From Verrucomicrobiia bacterium (lineage in GTDB: Bacteria > Verrucomicrobiota > Verrucomicrobiia > Limisphaerales > JAEYXS01): a DNA stretch of 64,000 nt. Below, piece after piece: positions 50,557 to 59,121 of this stretch. The position numbers and the translations under genes were made by a program. The stretch lies in contig DASWYF010000047.1 of NCBI GenBank assembly GCA_036405135.1, forward strand, positions 124,001 through 188,000. Reading direction: 5' to 3'. Numbering within the stretch: the stretch's first letter is position 1; every line of letters starts with the position of its first letter. The notes beneath the pieces were generated by a model. It was given only the letters and a program-made list of their open reading frames with translations. It did not search any database and was not told the origin of the DNA.

Positions 50557-51372
50557 GTGCGTATCAAGCTCTTCATTGCCACCTTGGCCCTGCTGCTGTT
50601 CACCTTAAGTAGCCTCCTCGCCCAATCCACGAACAGCACTCCCACGAATCTCGTGTATTCCCAAACCGGCGATCTTCCCATTCTCCTCACCGCACCACAC
50701 GGTGGAACCAATGTGCTCAAAGATGTGCTTACGCGCACCAATGGCACGGTGCTTCGTGATGACGGGACGTATGAGTTGGCGCTCTTGGTGAATGAGGAAC
50801 TTGCCAAGCTGATGAAAGGGAAGAAGCCGTATGTGGTCGCGGCGCAGTTTCATCGCAAGTTTTTGGATGTGAATCGTCCGGTGACAAATGCTTTTGAGAG
50901 CGCGGGTGCGAAGCCGTATTACGAGGCGTATCACAATCAGGTGAGCAATTATGTGGCGGAGATTCGGAAGCGTTTTGGTGGTGAGGGATTGATGGTGGAT
51001 ATCCATGGGCAGGCGCGGGATGAGTCCTCCATCTTTCGTGGCACTGGCAATGGTGTGACGGTGATGCGGCTCATCCAGAAGCAGGGGGAGGATGCGTTCA
51101 CCGGGACGAACAGTTTGCTCGGGCAGCTTGCGGCGATGGGTTACGCCATCGTCCCGAATAACACGCCACCCGGCAAACCGCCTGAGGACCGCAGTTACAA
51201 TGGCGGTTTCACGGTGCGCACATATGGCAGTCACAAGGAGGACGGCATTGATGCGATCCAGATCGAGCTGGGCTATAAACAACGGCGCGCCGACCGGAAG
51301 AAATTCGCCAGCGATCTGGCTAAAGCCATCTATGTGTTTCAGCAAGAATATCTGAAACCGGCGGCGGACTGA
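50557..51372 (+). CDS. Secreted N-formylglutamate amidohydrolase-like protein
   Basis: 271 residues from a GTG start chosen because the signal peptide (IKLFIATLALLLFTLSSLLAQ, partly quoted) begins there. The N-formylglutamate amidohydrolase (FGase) fold motifs are LPILLTAPHGG, AAQFHRKFLDVNRP, VDIHGQ and a late IQIELGYKQRR. His, Asp and Glu in these segments bind a metal in the family, which hydrolyses N-formyl-glutamate in histidine breakdown. An exported form is unusual, so it may act on another N-acyl or peptide bond. Overlap with the upstream gene is avoided by this start. Confidence 0.78.
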   Translation: MRIKLFIATLALLLFTLSSLLAQSTNSTPTNLVYSQTGDLPILLTAPHGGTNVLKDVLTRTNGTVLRDDGTYELALLVNEELAKLMKGKKPYVVAAQFHRKFLDVNRPVTNAFESAGAKPYYEAYHNQVSNYVAEIRKRFGGEGLMVDIHGQARDESSIFRGTGNGVTVMRLIQKQGEDAFTGTNSLLGQLAAMGYAIVPNNTPPGKPPEDRSYNGGFTVRTYGSHKEDGIDAIQIELGYKQRRADRKKFASDLAKAIYVFQQEYLKPAAD

Positions 51373-51634
51373 TCTGACTCATGGCCTTTGTCATCAACTT
51401 CTAAAGGGTTTTAGCATCCTCGGATGAGTCTCTTAAAATGGTTAAATCGTTGAATCGGGAAACGACTGGCCAGTTATCGCTTTTTACGATTTTAACGCGC
51501 ATGCCCCCGGCATGGAAAGGGGTTGCTTTTGATTTAACGTGTTCGTTTCCAATGGGTTGGTGGGTTTGAGAGGTTTTTCATAAAAATAATCGCATGGACA
51601 GCCAATGTCCTACCCCCCTCCTTAGGCTGGGGGC

Positions 51635-51748
51635 ATGAAAAATAGAAATGTGCCTTTGTTGACGAGCGGAGAGCAGGAGCCGCTGTGGGTGACGGTGCTG
51701 GGATGCGGAGCGGGGTTTATTCTGTTTTTGATGATTTTGGCGACCTGA
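51635..51748 (+). CDS. 37-residue membrane peptide
   Basis: ATG at 51635 to TGA at 51746-51748. A polar start (KNRNVPLLTSGEQEP) is followed by one hydrophobic helix (VLGCGAGFILFLMIL). GGGGG just upstream may serve as ribosome site. It lies alone in a 620-base gap, and the run of small membrane peptides at 5666, 11845 and 57205 makes another one plausible. Confidence 0.4.
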   Translation: MKNRNVPLLTSGEQEPLWVTVLGCGAGFILFLMILAT

Positions 51749-51780
51749 GCCGGTTGCACCGGCAGGCCTACAAAAGAGAA

Positions 51781-51826
51781 ACATCGAACATCCAACGCCC
51801 AACTTCGAACATCGAGAGAAGGGGAA
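51781..51826. repeat. Degenerate GAACATCCAAC-type tandem repeat
   Basis: Short repeats of the form ACATCGAACATCCAACGCC and CAACTTCGAACATCG in succession, 7-8 bases each. The same style of intergenic repeat is common in this bacterial group. It lies between the 37-residue peptide and the large gene at 51993. Confidence 0.5.
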
Positions 51827-51992
51827 GAGGGGAAATCAGGGACGAGCACGAGAGGGGACGGTCATAGGAGGAAAAGATGAAACGAATTTTGCTAACTAAT
51901 AGCTCTACGCTTGCGCGGATTGATTTGGGACGCATAATCGCCGCCCGTAGTGGTCAAACTCTAGACCCTCTCACCAATAACCCCGCGCTGAG

Positions 51993-54900
51993 ATGAACCT
52001 GGCAAAAAGCATTGGTCTGTACACGGACTCAGCACCTACCTCCGAAGGTCGGTTGCTGCAATACATCAATCTCAAACTGGCCGCCATGGGCCTGCCGACG
52101 GTAGTCACCCAGGGTGACTCGGAACTGCATGATATGGCTGCCTCGCTGCTCTCGCATCATCGGGAGAGCGAGCGCTTGCTGGCCAATTACCAGTGCGCGG
52201 CGGACTGGCGTATCCAGCAATTTCTCGACGATTATCTCTACGACACCAGCACGGCGGTGAAGCTGCCGAGCCAGACATTTGTGCTGGATCGTCACGGTTT
52301 GGCCCGCACGCTCTCCATCCCGGTGGACAAGGATGAGTTCGTGTCGGACATCGTCAGCTCGTATCGCACGAAGCAAGGAGTGCTGCACAATCCGAAGAGC
52401 GATCGCCGCACGACGAAGGGTGTCTTCCACGTGGCCGCAGGTGGATTGCCAGTGCCAGCAGACAAGTATGAGGTGCCGAAGATCACGTTCGCGCTGATGC
52501 TGAAGAAGGCGCTGCAACCGCCTGCAAGCCTCATGCGCCTGCCAATCACGAGTGAGCAAGAAAAGAAGGCGGAGTGCTATGTCACGTTGTTGCTGCGTCC
52601 ATTGCTGTGCCCGGAGGTGAAGGGGTTCACGCCGGAGAAACGCATGGAAGTGCGGTTCTTCGTGCCGGGCAACTTGGTGAGCAATCTGGATTTCGTGGAG
52701 AGCATCTTCGGTAATGCGGGCGATCCGTATTTGCCGGAGAACGATGCAGGTCTGGACGCGGAGCATTGGTCCGGTCACACGGGCTGCGTGATCTTGGCGC
52801 CGCACTTGATCGGTTCCACGAAGAAGGAATTGGGCCTGCCGCATTATGACAAGGCCACGGAACGTCAGCGTCTCGACGGCATGTGCTGGAAGAGCGAGGA
52901 CGAACTGTATAACGACGGCCAGGCTTACAAGCTCACGGCACGGGACAGCCGTGGTGTGGTCGTGACGATCATCGCGGACAATTATTTCGGTTACTGCAAG
53001 AAAGAGGTCAAAACGCAGCTCAGCTACGCGGCGAACCTCTTCGGCATGTGCGAGGAAGAGCACGCGGGCGGTGCGATGGTGTATCCCGCTTACGATCTCG
53101 GCGAGGAGTTCAGCGGCAACTTGCACGTGAAGCGCAAGGAGCATAACTGGCAGGAAGTGACGGAGAAGTATGCTGATCTGATGCACTTGCAGCCGGAAGG
53201 TTACGGCATCGACAAGAAGTGGGCGGACATCGTTTACGTGTGTGAGGATGTCCACTTCGACCTGCATAAGCAGAAGGTTTCATGGACCTACGGCGGCAAG
53301 GAACGCAGCATCAAATTGATGCCCAGCAAGACGTACATCCGTCCGTCTGGTTACAAGGTGCACATGGAGAAGCCGCCGGGTGGGCGCACGTGGCGATTGG
53401 TCGGCACAGTGGCGGAAGGTGTCTTGTGTCATAAGCCGTGTACGGTCTCCGGTGGTGGTAAATCGGAAATCTCGAAGCCGATCACGGATGCCATCATCCA
53501 AGGACCGGTGTTCGTGGCGGATTTCAAAGCGGACTTCGATAAGGTCGTCGAACTTATCCAGCGCGATTACTCGGATCGCTTGAAGGACAAGAGCAAGGCG
53601 GATACGCGCCTGATCTTGAGCCCGGAGCGTTCGCTCGGTTCTGTCATCAAGCTGCTCAGCCCAGCCTCACGTGAATACACGGAGGAATACAACAAGTGGG
53701 TTGCGGAGATACCGCAGTATCTCAAGGAACTCGTTTTCGTGGTGAAGCGCTATTACAAGCCCGAGTGGGGCAATGATTGGCGCAGCCATTTCAGTGTGGA
53801 TATCATCAACGGCACGCCGGGCAACGAACTCAAATGCGATGGTCGCAAGTTGGTGACGAATTACCTGCGCGTGGGCTATGACGAAGATGGTGCGTGGCGC
53901 ACATTCGGCCTGCGGAAAGATTTCCAACCGGCTGCGAAGATCCAGATGGAAGACGATATCACGGCCTCTATCGTGGTGCCATCCGCAGCGGTCGCGAACC
54001 TGAGCGGGCTGGAAGAAAATCCGTCCGTGAAGTTCGTGCAGAACTGCGAGTTCCGCCTGTTCCAACGTCCTGACGATGCGATCCATCGCGGCTACGACAA
54101 GCAGACAGAACTGGACTTTGCGCGGCAGGATAACTTCTTCTCGAATTACGAACCGCTCACCACGGCTTATGCGAATGAGTTGATGGAAGATGCGATCGGC
54201 TTCGACAAGTTCACCCCGCCGATCCAGGAGATTATCAAGCATGCGGCGGTGATGCTGAAGCCGGATTACTTCGTCTCCTCGGCGCACCCGCGCATCGTGG
54301 AAGGCAAGCCATCCAAGAATCCGCGCTATCTGCAAACGCGCCCGGACCTCTTGAATCCGCGCTCGGTGTATCTCGCGGAAGTAGCCACGCGCCTGCAACG
54401 TCGCATCCCGCTGGGTGAACCGGTGCCGACGCCGGTGAACGCGGTGTTGCCCGGTCGCCGGAATAATCCGCCGGAACCCGCAGCAAAGATCCGTCCGTTA
54501 GCGGTGTTCAGCCCGATCCATTATCTCGAACTGCCCGAGCTGTTCATGGAGTTCATCTCCAGCATGACGGGTAAATCGCCCTCCACCACGGGTGCAGGTT
54601 CTGAAGGTGCGCTCACGAAAGCGCCGTTCAACGCGCTGCCGCCGATCGTGGACTTGAACAACGCACTCGTATCTTACTTGCTCACGGGTTACGAGAGCTT
54701 CATCACGTCCGCCGGTTACGTGGGGCCGAATGTGCGTGTGGATCACGACATCAGCTTGCTCATCCCGGAGGTGTGGTGCCGCATGACGGAGCAGGAGCGC
54801 GATCCGAAATTCCTGATCCGCAATGGTTACCTCGAGAAGTGCGAGGACACGGAATATCAAGGCCGCAAGCTGCTCTCGAGCCGCTTGGGTTATCGCATCA

Positions 54901-55430
54901 CGAAACGATTTGTGCGGACGTATTTCGGTCGCGTGTTCAATCACCCGGGCGAAGTCATCAGCGAAGAGATGCTGCTGCCGGAATTGCAGGGCATGGAGAT
55001 CTTCGCGGATGGCATGGATAACATTGTGGCGACGCACAAACGCGTGGCGCAGTATTACTTCGATGACGGCAGCATCAAAGATGCATGCCCGCCGTTGAAG
55101 GCACTCTTGCACATCATGCTGAACGATGAGTTCGAAGGCAAAGACCTGACGAGTCCGGAGATCCGCGCGCTCTTCACGCGTGAAGCGCTCCTGAGCAGTG
55201 ATTGGTACAAGGTGCGTTTGGCGACGAAGCAGGAGAAGGACATCCGCCTCTGGCGTCGTCACGTGGATTACCTGTCCAAGTTCCTGAATAAGCCGGGTCA
55301 CGTGGAAGAGGCCAAGCGCTTGGGCATCGAGCAACGGCTCGACCTCGCGCTCGCGATGCAGAAGCACGTGAAGTCACCGGAGTACCTGACGCAACTGAAC
55401 GGGACGTTGGGTGCGGATCCGAGTGTGTAA
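51993..55430 (+). CDS. Probable PPi-dependent phosphoenolpyruvate carboxykinase
   Basis: 1145 residues, no signal peptide. PPi-type PEPCKs (Entamoeba, Propionibacterium) have about 1140-1150 residues, the size seen here. They make phosphoenolpyruvate and PPi, or the reverse, without nucleotide. Two segments fit the PEPCK core. YFGYCKKEVKTQLSYAANLF (331-350) lines up with the substrate motif of ATP-type enzymes, which has Y, G and a double Lys (K336, K337). TVSGGGKSEISK (484-495) lines up with the kinase loop GLSGTGKTTLS but with the nucleotide-specific residues changed. DNYFGY and GGAMVYPAYDLGEEF follow the expected order. The last 300 residues match nothing recognised. Cytoplasmic. A six-hairpin cassette begins 20 bases after the stop. 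Confidence 0.65.
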   Translation: MNLAKSIGLYTDSAPTSEGRLLQYINLKLAAMGLPTVVTQGDSELHDMAASLLSHHRESERLLANYQCAADWRIQQFLDDYLYDTSTAVKLPSQTFVLDRHGLARTLSIPVDKDEFVSDIVSSYRTKQGVLHNPKSDRRTTKGVFHVAAGGLPVPADKYEVPKITFALMLKKALQPPASLMRLPITSEQEKKAECYVTLLLRPLLCPEVKGFTPEKRMEVRFFVPGNLVSNLDFVESIFGNAGDPYLPENDAGLDAEHWSGHTGCVILAPHLIGSTKKELGLPHYDKATERQRLDGMCWKSEDELYNDGQAYKLTARDSRGVVVTIIADNYFGYCKKEVKTQLSYAANLFGMCEEEHAGGAMVYPAYDLGEEFSGNLHVKRKEHNWQEVTEKYADLMHLQPEGYGIDKKWADIVYVCEDVHFDLHKQKVSWTYGGKERSIKLMPSKTYIRPSGYKVHMEKPPGGRTWRLVGTVAEGVLCHKPCTVSGGGKSEISKPITDAIIQGPVFVADFKADFDKVVELIQRDYSDRLKDKSKADTRLILSPERSLGSVIKLLSPASREYTEEYNKWVAEIPQYLKELVFVVKRYYKPEWGNDWRSHFSVDIINGTPGNELKCDGRKLVTNYLRVGYDEDGAWRTFGLRKDFQPAAKIQMEDDITASIVVPSAAVANLSGLEENPSVKFVQNCEFRLFQRPDDAIHRGYDKQTELDFARQDNFFSNYEPLTTAYANELMEDAIGFDKFTPPIQEIIKHAAVMLKPDYFVSSAHPRIVEGKPSKNPRYLQTRPDLLNPRSVYLAEVATRLQRRIPLGEPVPTPVNAVLPGRRNNPPEPAAKIRPLAVFSPIHYLELPELFMEFISSMTGKSPSTTGAGSEGALTKAPFNALPPIVDLNNALVSYLLTGYESFITSAGYVGPNVRVDHDISLLIPEVWCRMTEQERDPKFLIRNGYLEKCEDTEYQGRKLLSSRLGYRITKRFVRTYFGRVFNHPGEVISEEMLLPELQGMEIFADGMDNIVATHKRVAQYYFDDGSIKDACPPLKALLHIMLNDEFEGKDLTSPEIRALFTREALLSSDWYKVRLATKQEKDIRLWRRHVDYLSKFLNKPGHVEEAKRLGIEQRLDLALAMQKHVKSPEYLTQLNGTLGADPSV

Positions 55431-55450
55431 GGTTAAGAGCTAAACGTATT

Positions 55451-55652
55451 CATGCCGTTAGGCATGGAAGATTCATAGCGGCGGCTTTTTAAGCCGCCGT
55501 TTCTTTTTGGCAAAATGCTCCGTCGCGTAGCGACGGAAGATGCAGGTTAGTTCCAAACGGGAATCTTGCGTCGCTACGCGACGCTGGGAAACTCGTTCGG
55601 ATACCACGGGTTAAAACCCGTTGCTATGAATCTGCCCTCGCTAACGCGAGGA
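55451..55652. repeat. Six-hairpin cassette, copy 2
   Basis: Same order as copy 1 (11989): CATGCC-GTTA-GGCATG (55451), CGGCGGCTT-TTT-AAGCCGCCG (55479), CCGTCGC-GTA-GCGACGG (55520), GCGTCGC-TAC-GCGACGC (55568), CCACGGGTT-AAA-ACCCGTTG (near 55603) and CCTCGC-TAAC-GCGAGG (near 55637). Differences at paired positions in hairpins 1 and 3 keep the stem. Immediately follows the PEPCK-like gene. Confidence 0.85.
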
Positions 55653-55694
55653 GAGATAGCGTTTGAAGGTGGAACTGCATATCACGCTGACTTT

Positions 55695-55734
55695 GCTTAT
55701 GGACGTTGCTGCGGATAGGGACAATCCGCGCTCC
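55695..55734 (+). repeat. Dispersed element, copy B
   Basis: Starts GCTTATGGACGTTGCTGCGG (identical to copy A at 48591, read on the other strand) and ends CGCGCTCC. The middle holds a hairpin GCGGAT-AGGGACA-ATCCGC. Confidence 0.75.
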
Positions 55735-55740
55735 CCCGGC

Positions 55741-55911
55741 GGAGCGTGGCCGTCCTCGGCCGCAGCAAGGTGAAATGCTGCAGGCGGCTTCAGAGGGTGA
55801 GAACGGGTGCGATCAAGAGAATCATTTCGCACGGCAGGCTCTGCGCGAAACTAGCCCACCTTTGCTTATGTATCCCGCATGCGGGACTGTGCCCGAGGAC
55901 GGGCACGCTCC
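55741..55911. repeat. REPIN-like inverted REP doublet
   Basis: Left arm 55741-55763 (GGAGCGTGGCCGTCCTCGG followed by CCGC) and right arm 55889-55911 (GTGCCCGAGGACGGGCACG followed by CTCC) are near reverse complements. Each arm contains its own hairpin with different but paired stem bases: GTGGCCG-TCCT-CGGCCGC on the left (one pair is a mismatch) and GTGCCCG-AGGA-CGGGCAC on the right. The right arm touches the stop codon of the propeller gene. Confidence 0.7.
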
Positions 55912-57149
55912 TACTCAATCCGAAATAAGTGCTGCTCTCCCCGGATGAACAGACATTTGTTTCCCACTGCATAAGAAGCCAACGTGCGTTCGGCGAGGTT
56001 ATTTTCGGCCAGTTTCTCGAAGGTCTTGCCGGGTTTGAGCACCACACCCATGCCTTGCTCGCTCTGGAAATAGATTCTTCCGGCGGCGTAGATCGGTGAA
56101 GCCGAGTAGTTACCGCCGATGCGTTCCTGCCAATGCACACTGCCGGTCTTGGCATCCGCGCACGTCGCGATGCCGCCATCGGAAACCATGTAGAACTCAT
56201 CGCCTACCACCAGCATAGAAGGTGTGTTCGGTCCGCCTTTGGGCAATGACCACGCAACGTGTGTATCCGTGACATCGCCTTTGTTAGCATCTACGCGAAT
56301 CGCCATCGCGATGGGGCGGTCATAGCCGGAGCTTAGGAAAAGCATCCCGTTTGCATAAACGGGTTTTGGGATCACCGAATAGCCTTCACCATAGCGGCAG
56401 CGCCAGAGTTCTTTGCCATCCTTCGGATTCAGCGCACAAACTACTCCGCTGCCGGGGCTGATGATTTGCTTCTGGCCGTTCACTGTGATGACCGTGGCCG
56501 TGCTGAAGGAAAACGCTCTCTTCGCCGTAGTTTCACGCGGGACTTTCCAGCGGATGCTGCCGGATTGTTTATCCAGCGCGACCATGAAGGGATCCTTCGC
56601 GCCATCGCAACTGAAGAACAGGATGTCATCCACAATCACCGGTGAGCCGCCGTTACCATGCACGGGCTGGTATTTGATCGTGTCATTCTTCCAGATGACT
56701 TTGCCTTTGAGATCGAGGCACGCTGTGCCTTGATGGCCGAAGTGGACATACACGCGGTCTTTCTCAATCACCGCCGTCGGGCTGGCGTGACTGTTCTTCT
56801 TATGGATGCCGGGTGAAGTCTGGGGGCGAAACACTTCTGTGTTCCAAACGATCTTGCCGTCCTTTGCATCCACGCACAATGCGTGCAAGGACTGGCCGCC
56901 TGCATCATTCGTGATGGCAGAGGTGAGGTAGATGCGGTCCTTGAAAAGAGCAGGGGAGGACCAGCCGGTGCCGGGCACTTCGATCTTCCATTTCACATTC
57001 TCCGTGGCGCTCCACTTGAGTGGGAGAGACTTGGCTTCCGCATGGCCATGGTTCGACCCGCGGAACTCTGCCCAATCCGCCGCCTGCAAGCTCACTGTTC
57101 CCAGCCAGCACAGCACTAAACCTAATGTGAAAAATCGGATTGTCTTCAT
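55911..57149 (-). CDS. Exported PQQ-type beta-propeller protein
   Basis: 412 residues. Signal peptide cut near LQAADW. The mature part is a beta-propeller: WAEFRGSNHGHAEAKSLPLKW (quoted in part), WSSPALFKDRIYLTSA, LHALCVDAKDGKIVWNTEVF, ACLDLKGKVIWKNDT, VALDKQSGSIRWKV and CADAKTGSVHWQER. The GxxxW blades are those of PQQ-like repeat proteins, which bind cofactor in dehydrogenases or simply serve as scaffold. No dehydrogenase residues are recognised, so binding of PQQ is not claimed. The start at 57149 replaces a longer frame to 57197. Confidence 0.82.
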   Translation of the reverse strand: MKTIRFFTLGLVLCWLGTVSLQAADWAEFRGSNHGHAEAKSLPLKWSATENVKWKIEVPGTGWSSPALFKDRIYLTSAITNDAGGQSLHALCVDAKDGKIVWNTEVFRPQTSPGIHKKNSHASPTAVIEKDRVYVHFGHQGTACLDLKGKVIWKNDTIKYQPVHGNGGSPVIVDDILFFSCDGAKDPFMVALDKQSGSIRWKVPRETTAKRAFSFSTATVITVNGQKQIISPGSGVVCALNPKDGKELWRCRYGEGYSVIPKPVYANGMLFLSSGYDRPIAMAIRVDANKGDVTDTHVAWSLPKGGPNTPSMLVVGDEFYMVSDGGIATCADAKTGSVHWQERIGGNYSASPIYAAGRIYFQSEQGMGVVLKPGKTFEKLAENNLAERTLASYAVGNKCLFIRGEQHLFRIE

Positions 57150-57160
57150 ATGCAGAAAGC

Positions 57161-57188
57161 AAAAAGGGCTTCCCGGTAGGGAAGCCCT
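57161..57188 (-). terminator. Rho-independent terminator
   Basis: AGGGCTTCCC (57165-57174) pairs with GGGAAGCCCT (57179-57188) across a 4-base loop. On the leftward transcript the stem is followed by TTTTT. It ends the small membrane gene at 57205 just before the propeller gene. Confidence 0.88.
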
Positions 57189-57204
57189 AAAAATCAACGA
57201 CCGC

Positions 57205-57375
57205 TTAGTGGTGATTCGATTTCGGCGGAAGGCAGAAATAGCCGAATAGCACTACAAACCCGGCCAATGCCAGGAAGAAGAGCGCTGCACCCTTGCCGTG
57301 CGACATGCGCACCATGCCGATGCCGATGATCACGGCCATCAAAATCGTCACACCAGTCGATGCCCAAAATTTCAT
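57205..57375 (-). CDS. Small two-helix membrane protein
   Basis: 56 residues from ATG at 57375 (longer frames start with non-hydrophobic sequence). Two hydrophobic segments, about residues 5-20 and 28-46, separated by RMSHGKG, and a His-containing end. A terminator follows. It lies between two exported-protein genes. No family recognised. Confidence 0.5.
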   Translation of the reverse strand: MKFWASTGVTILMAVIIGIGMVRMSHGKGAALFFLALAGFVVLFGYFCLPPKSNHH

Positions 57376-57437
57376 AGGCGCGTAATATACCGGTCCAGCC
57401 GCCAGAGACAAGCGAGGTTTTTAGGATTTCTCAGGGC

Positions 57438-58928
57438 CTATTTTACCACCTTGCGCGGCAACGTGTTGGCGAGGATGAAATCCACGATCGGCTTCGGATC
57501 ATCCAATCCATGCACGTGGCCGATCCCCGGTTTGTGGATCACCTGAATGGAGCCTCCCAACTCCTTGTACCGTTGCTCAATGATGGCCGTATTCTCATCC
57601 ACCGGTACCACTTCATCCGCATCACCCACTACATGCAACAACGGCACCTTCGCCTTCGCCAGTGGTGCGAGGCTGTCGATCGGATTGCCTTTCCACGCCA
57701 TTGCTTCGGCCTCGTCCTTGAAGCCATACGCCTTCAGGACGAGTTCCCAATCCTTCGGACTTCCCTTGGATTTTCCTTTTCCACCTGGCCAGCTCTGGAA
57801 TGTGCACACAGGTGCGTCTGCATAAATGCACGCCACCTTCTCCGGATTCGCCGAAGCCCAATTGTAGATGTAGAGCCCGCCACGACTCATCCCTTCCAAT
57901 GCGGGCTTGGCATTTAAGCGATGGATCGTCGTGAGATAGGCATAAAACTTGTTCCACACCTCCACCGCTGCCGGACTGCCGATCAACTCTGGTGCATCGA
58001 TGTAAACCAGGTGAAAACCTTTGCCCAAAAGCGCGATGTCCACCTCCGGCCGATGCGCCCAGAACCGCGCGCGCCAAATCCATGGACGCCCTTCAGCAGC
58101 TTTCTCCGGCACTACGATGTAAGCTTTCCGTTTTTCGAACTCGATCTCGTGCAGATTGAACCCGTTCCACTTCGATATCTTGCCCGGCACCAACTCATCC
58201 GCAGTGAGCGCTTCCGGGGCTTTCGCTTTCAGATGCTGTTTCAGCGTGGGCAAAGCCTGTGGCAATTCCTGCATCACCAGTTCCGCCATGGCTCGCGCGC
58301 CTTTGGCTGAAAAATGTGTCCGATCACCTGGAGCATTACTCAAATCCGCACTGCCCGCATCCCCCAGCTTGGCAAAGAGCTTGCCGCTCGCAGTGTGCAG
58401 ATCCACCAGCGGCACCTTCTTATCCGCTGCCACGATCTTCATCGCTTCCGCATACGGTTTCAGGATATCATTCAACGAACCATCCGCATTGAACGTGCGA
58501 CGATGCATCGGCGTGACCAGCACCACTTGCGCGCCAAAGGCCCGCGCTTCATTGATATAGCGATGGAGATAATCCCTATAATCCGTGGCCGCATCCGTCG
58601 CCTTCGGTTCCGTCTTCGCGTGAGAATCATTGTGTCCGAACTGGATGATCACAATGTCTGGCCGTATCGCCTTGGTCTTCTCCCAGTGCCCTTCCGTGAT
58701 GAAGCTCTTGGAACTGCGTCCGCTCAGGGCCACATTCGTCACCTGCAACGAATCATTGAACCAGCTCTGCACGTAATGGCCCCAGCCGCGGATGATGGAA
58801 TTCGTCGGATACTCGCTCACCGTGGAATCGCCAAGGATCGCCACCTTCACCGGTGCCGCACCCGCCGTGGCGATAAAGAAAACGGCAGCGAGTAGTGCCG
58901 CCAAAAAGTTCACGCAGCTTCGTTTCAT
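57438..58928 (-). CDS. Exported fusion of SGNH esterase and alpha/beta hydrolase
   Basis: 496 residues. Signal peptide to about ATAGAAP. Domain 1 (about 25-240) is an SGNH/GDSL esterase of the rhamnogalacturonan acetylesterase type: GDSTVSEY with S35, GRSSKSF, GHNDSH and the DxxH block DRTHFSAKG. Domain 2 (about 255-490) is an alpha/beta hydrolase: GMSRGG with S348, HVVGDADEVVP for the acid, and GIGHVHG for the His. Two different esterases in one protein fit deacetylation of a complex plant polymer at two positions. Start at 58928 gives the signal peptide; a longer frame to 58961 also exists. Confidence 0.85.
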   Translation of the reverse strand: MKRSCVNFLAALLAAVFFIATAGAAPVKVAILGDSTVSEYPTNSIIRGWGHYVQSWFNDSLQVTNVALSGRSSKSFITEGHWEKTKAIRPDIVIIQFGHNDSHAKTEPKATDAATDYRDYLHRYINEARAFGAQVVLVTPMHRRTFNADGSLNDILKPYAEAMKIVAADKKVPLVDLHTASGKLFAKLGDAGSADLSNAPGDRTHFSAKGARAMAELVMQELPQALPTLKQHLKAKAPEALTADELVPGKISKWNGFNLHEIEFEKRKAYIVVPEKAAEGRPWIWRARFWAHRPEVDIALLGKGFHLVYIDAPELIGSPAAVEVWNKFYAYLTTIHRLNAKPALEGMSRGGLYIYNWASANPEKVACIYADAPVCTFQSWPGGKGKSKGSPKDWELVLKAYGFKDEAEAMAWKGNPIDSLAPLAKAKVPLLHVVGDADEVVPVDENTAIIEQRYKELGGSIQVIHKPGIGHVHGLDDPKPIVDFILANTLPRKVVK

Positions 58929-58951
58929 GAGATGAGAAAAAGCTCTCAGAA

Positions 58952-59106
58952 GAATGACCAATGACCAAGCACGAATGACGAAGGAATGAGCAATGACAAA
59001 TGCCCTAATAATCTCTGCAAACGCTGAAACTCAATGCGCACCCTCAAAGCGCACATTTAGTCATTCGTCATTCCTTGGACATTCGGATTTCGTCATTGGT
59101 CATTCC
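58952..59106. repeat. Inverted arrays of degenerate heptads
   Basis: Left arm 58952-58997 (GAATGACCAATGACCAAGC ... then GAATGACGAAGG) and right arm 59059-59106 (AGTCATTCGTCATTCC ... then GTCATTGGTCATTCC) are partial reverse complements, 61 bases apart. It could fold as a long imperfect stem. It lies between the fusion esterase gene and the NtrC-type gene. Confidence 0.6.
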
Positions 59107-59121
59107 GAACGAAGTGAGGCC

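Noticed and set aside
51685-51867. A 60-codon frame with SNIQRPTSNIE
   Set aside because: It is translation of the GAACATCCAAC-type intergenic repeat, a known source of false small proteins.
52029-53267. A 412-codon minus-strand frame
   Set aside because: Antisense of the PEPCK-like gene; no start context and biased composition.
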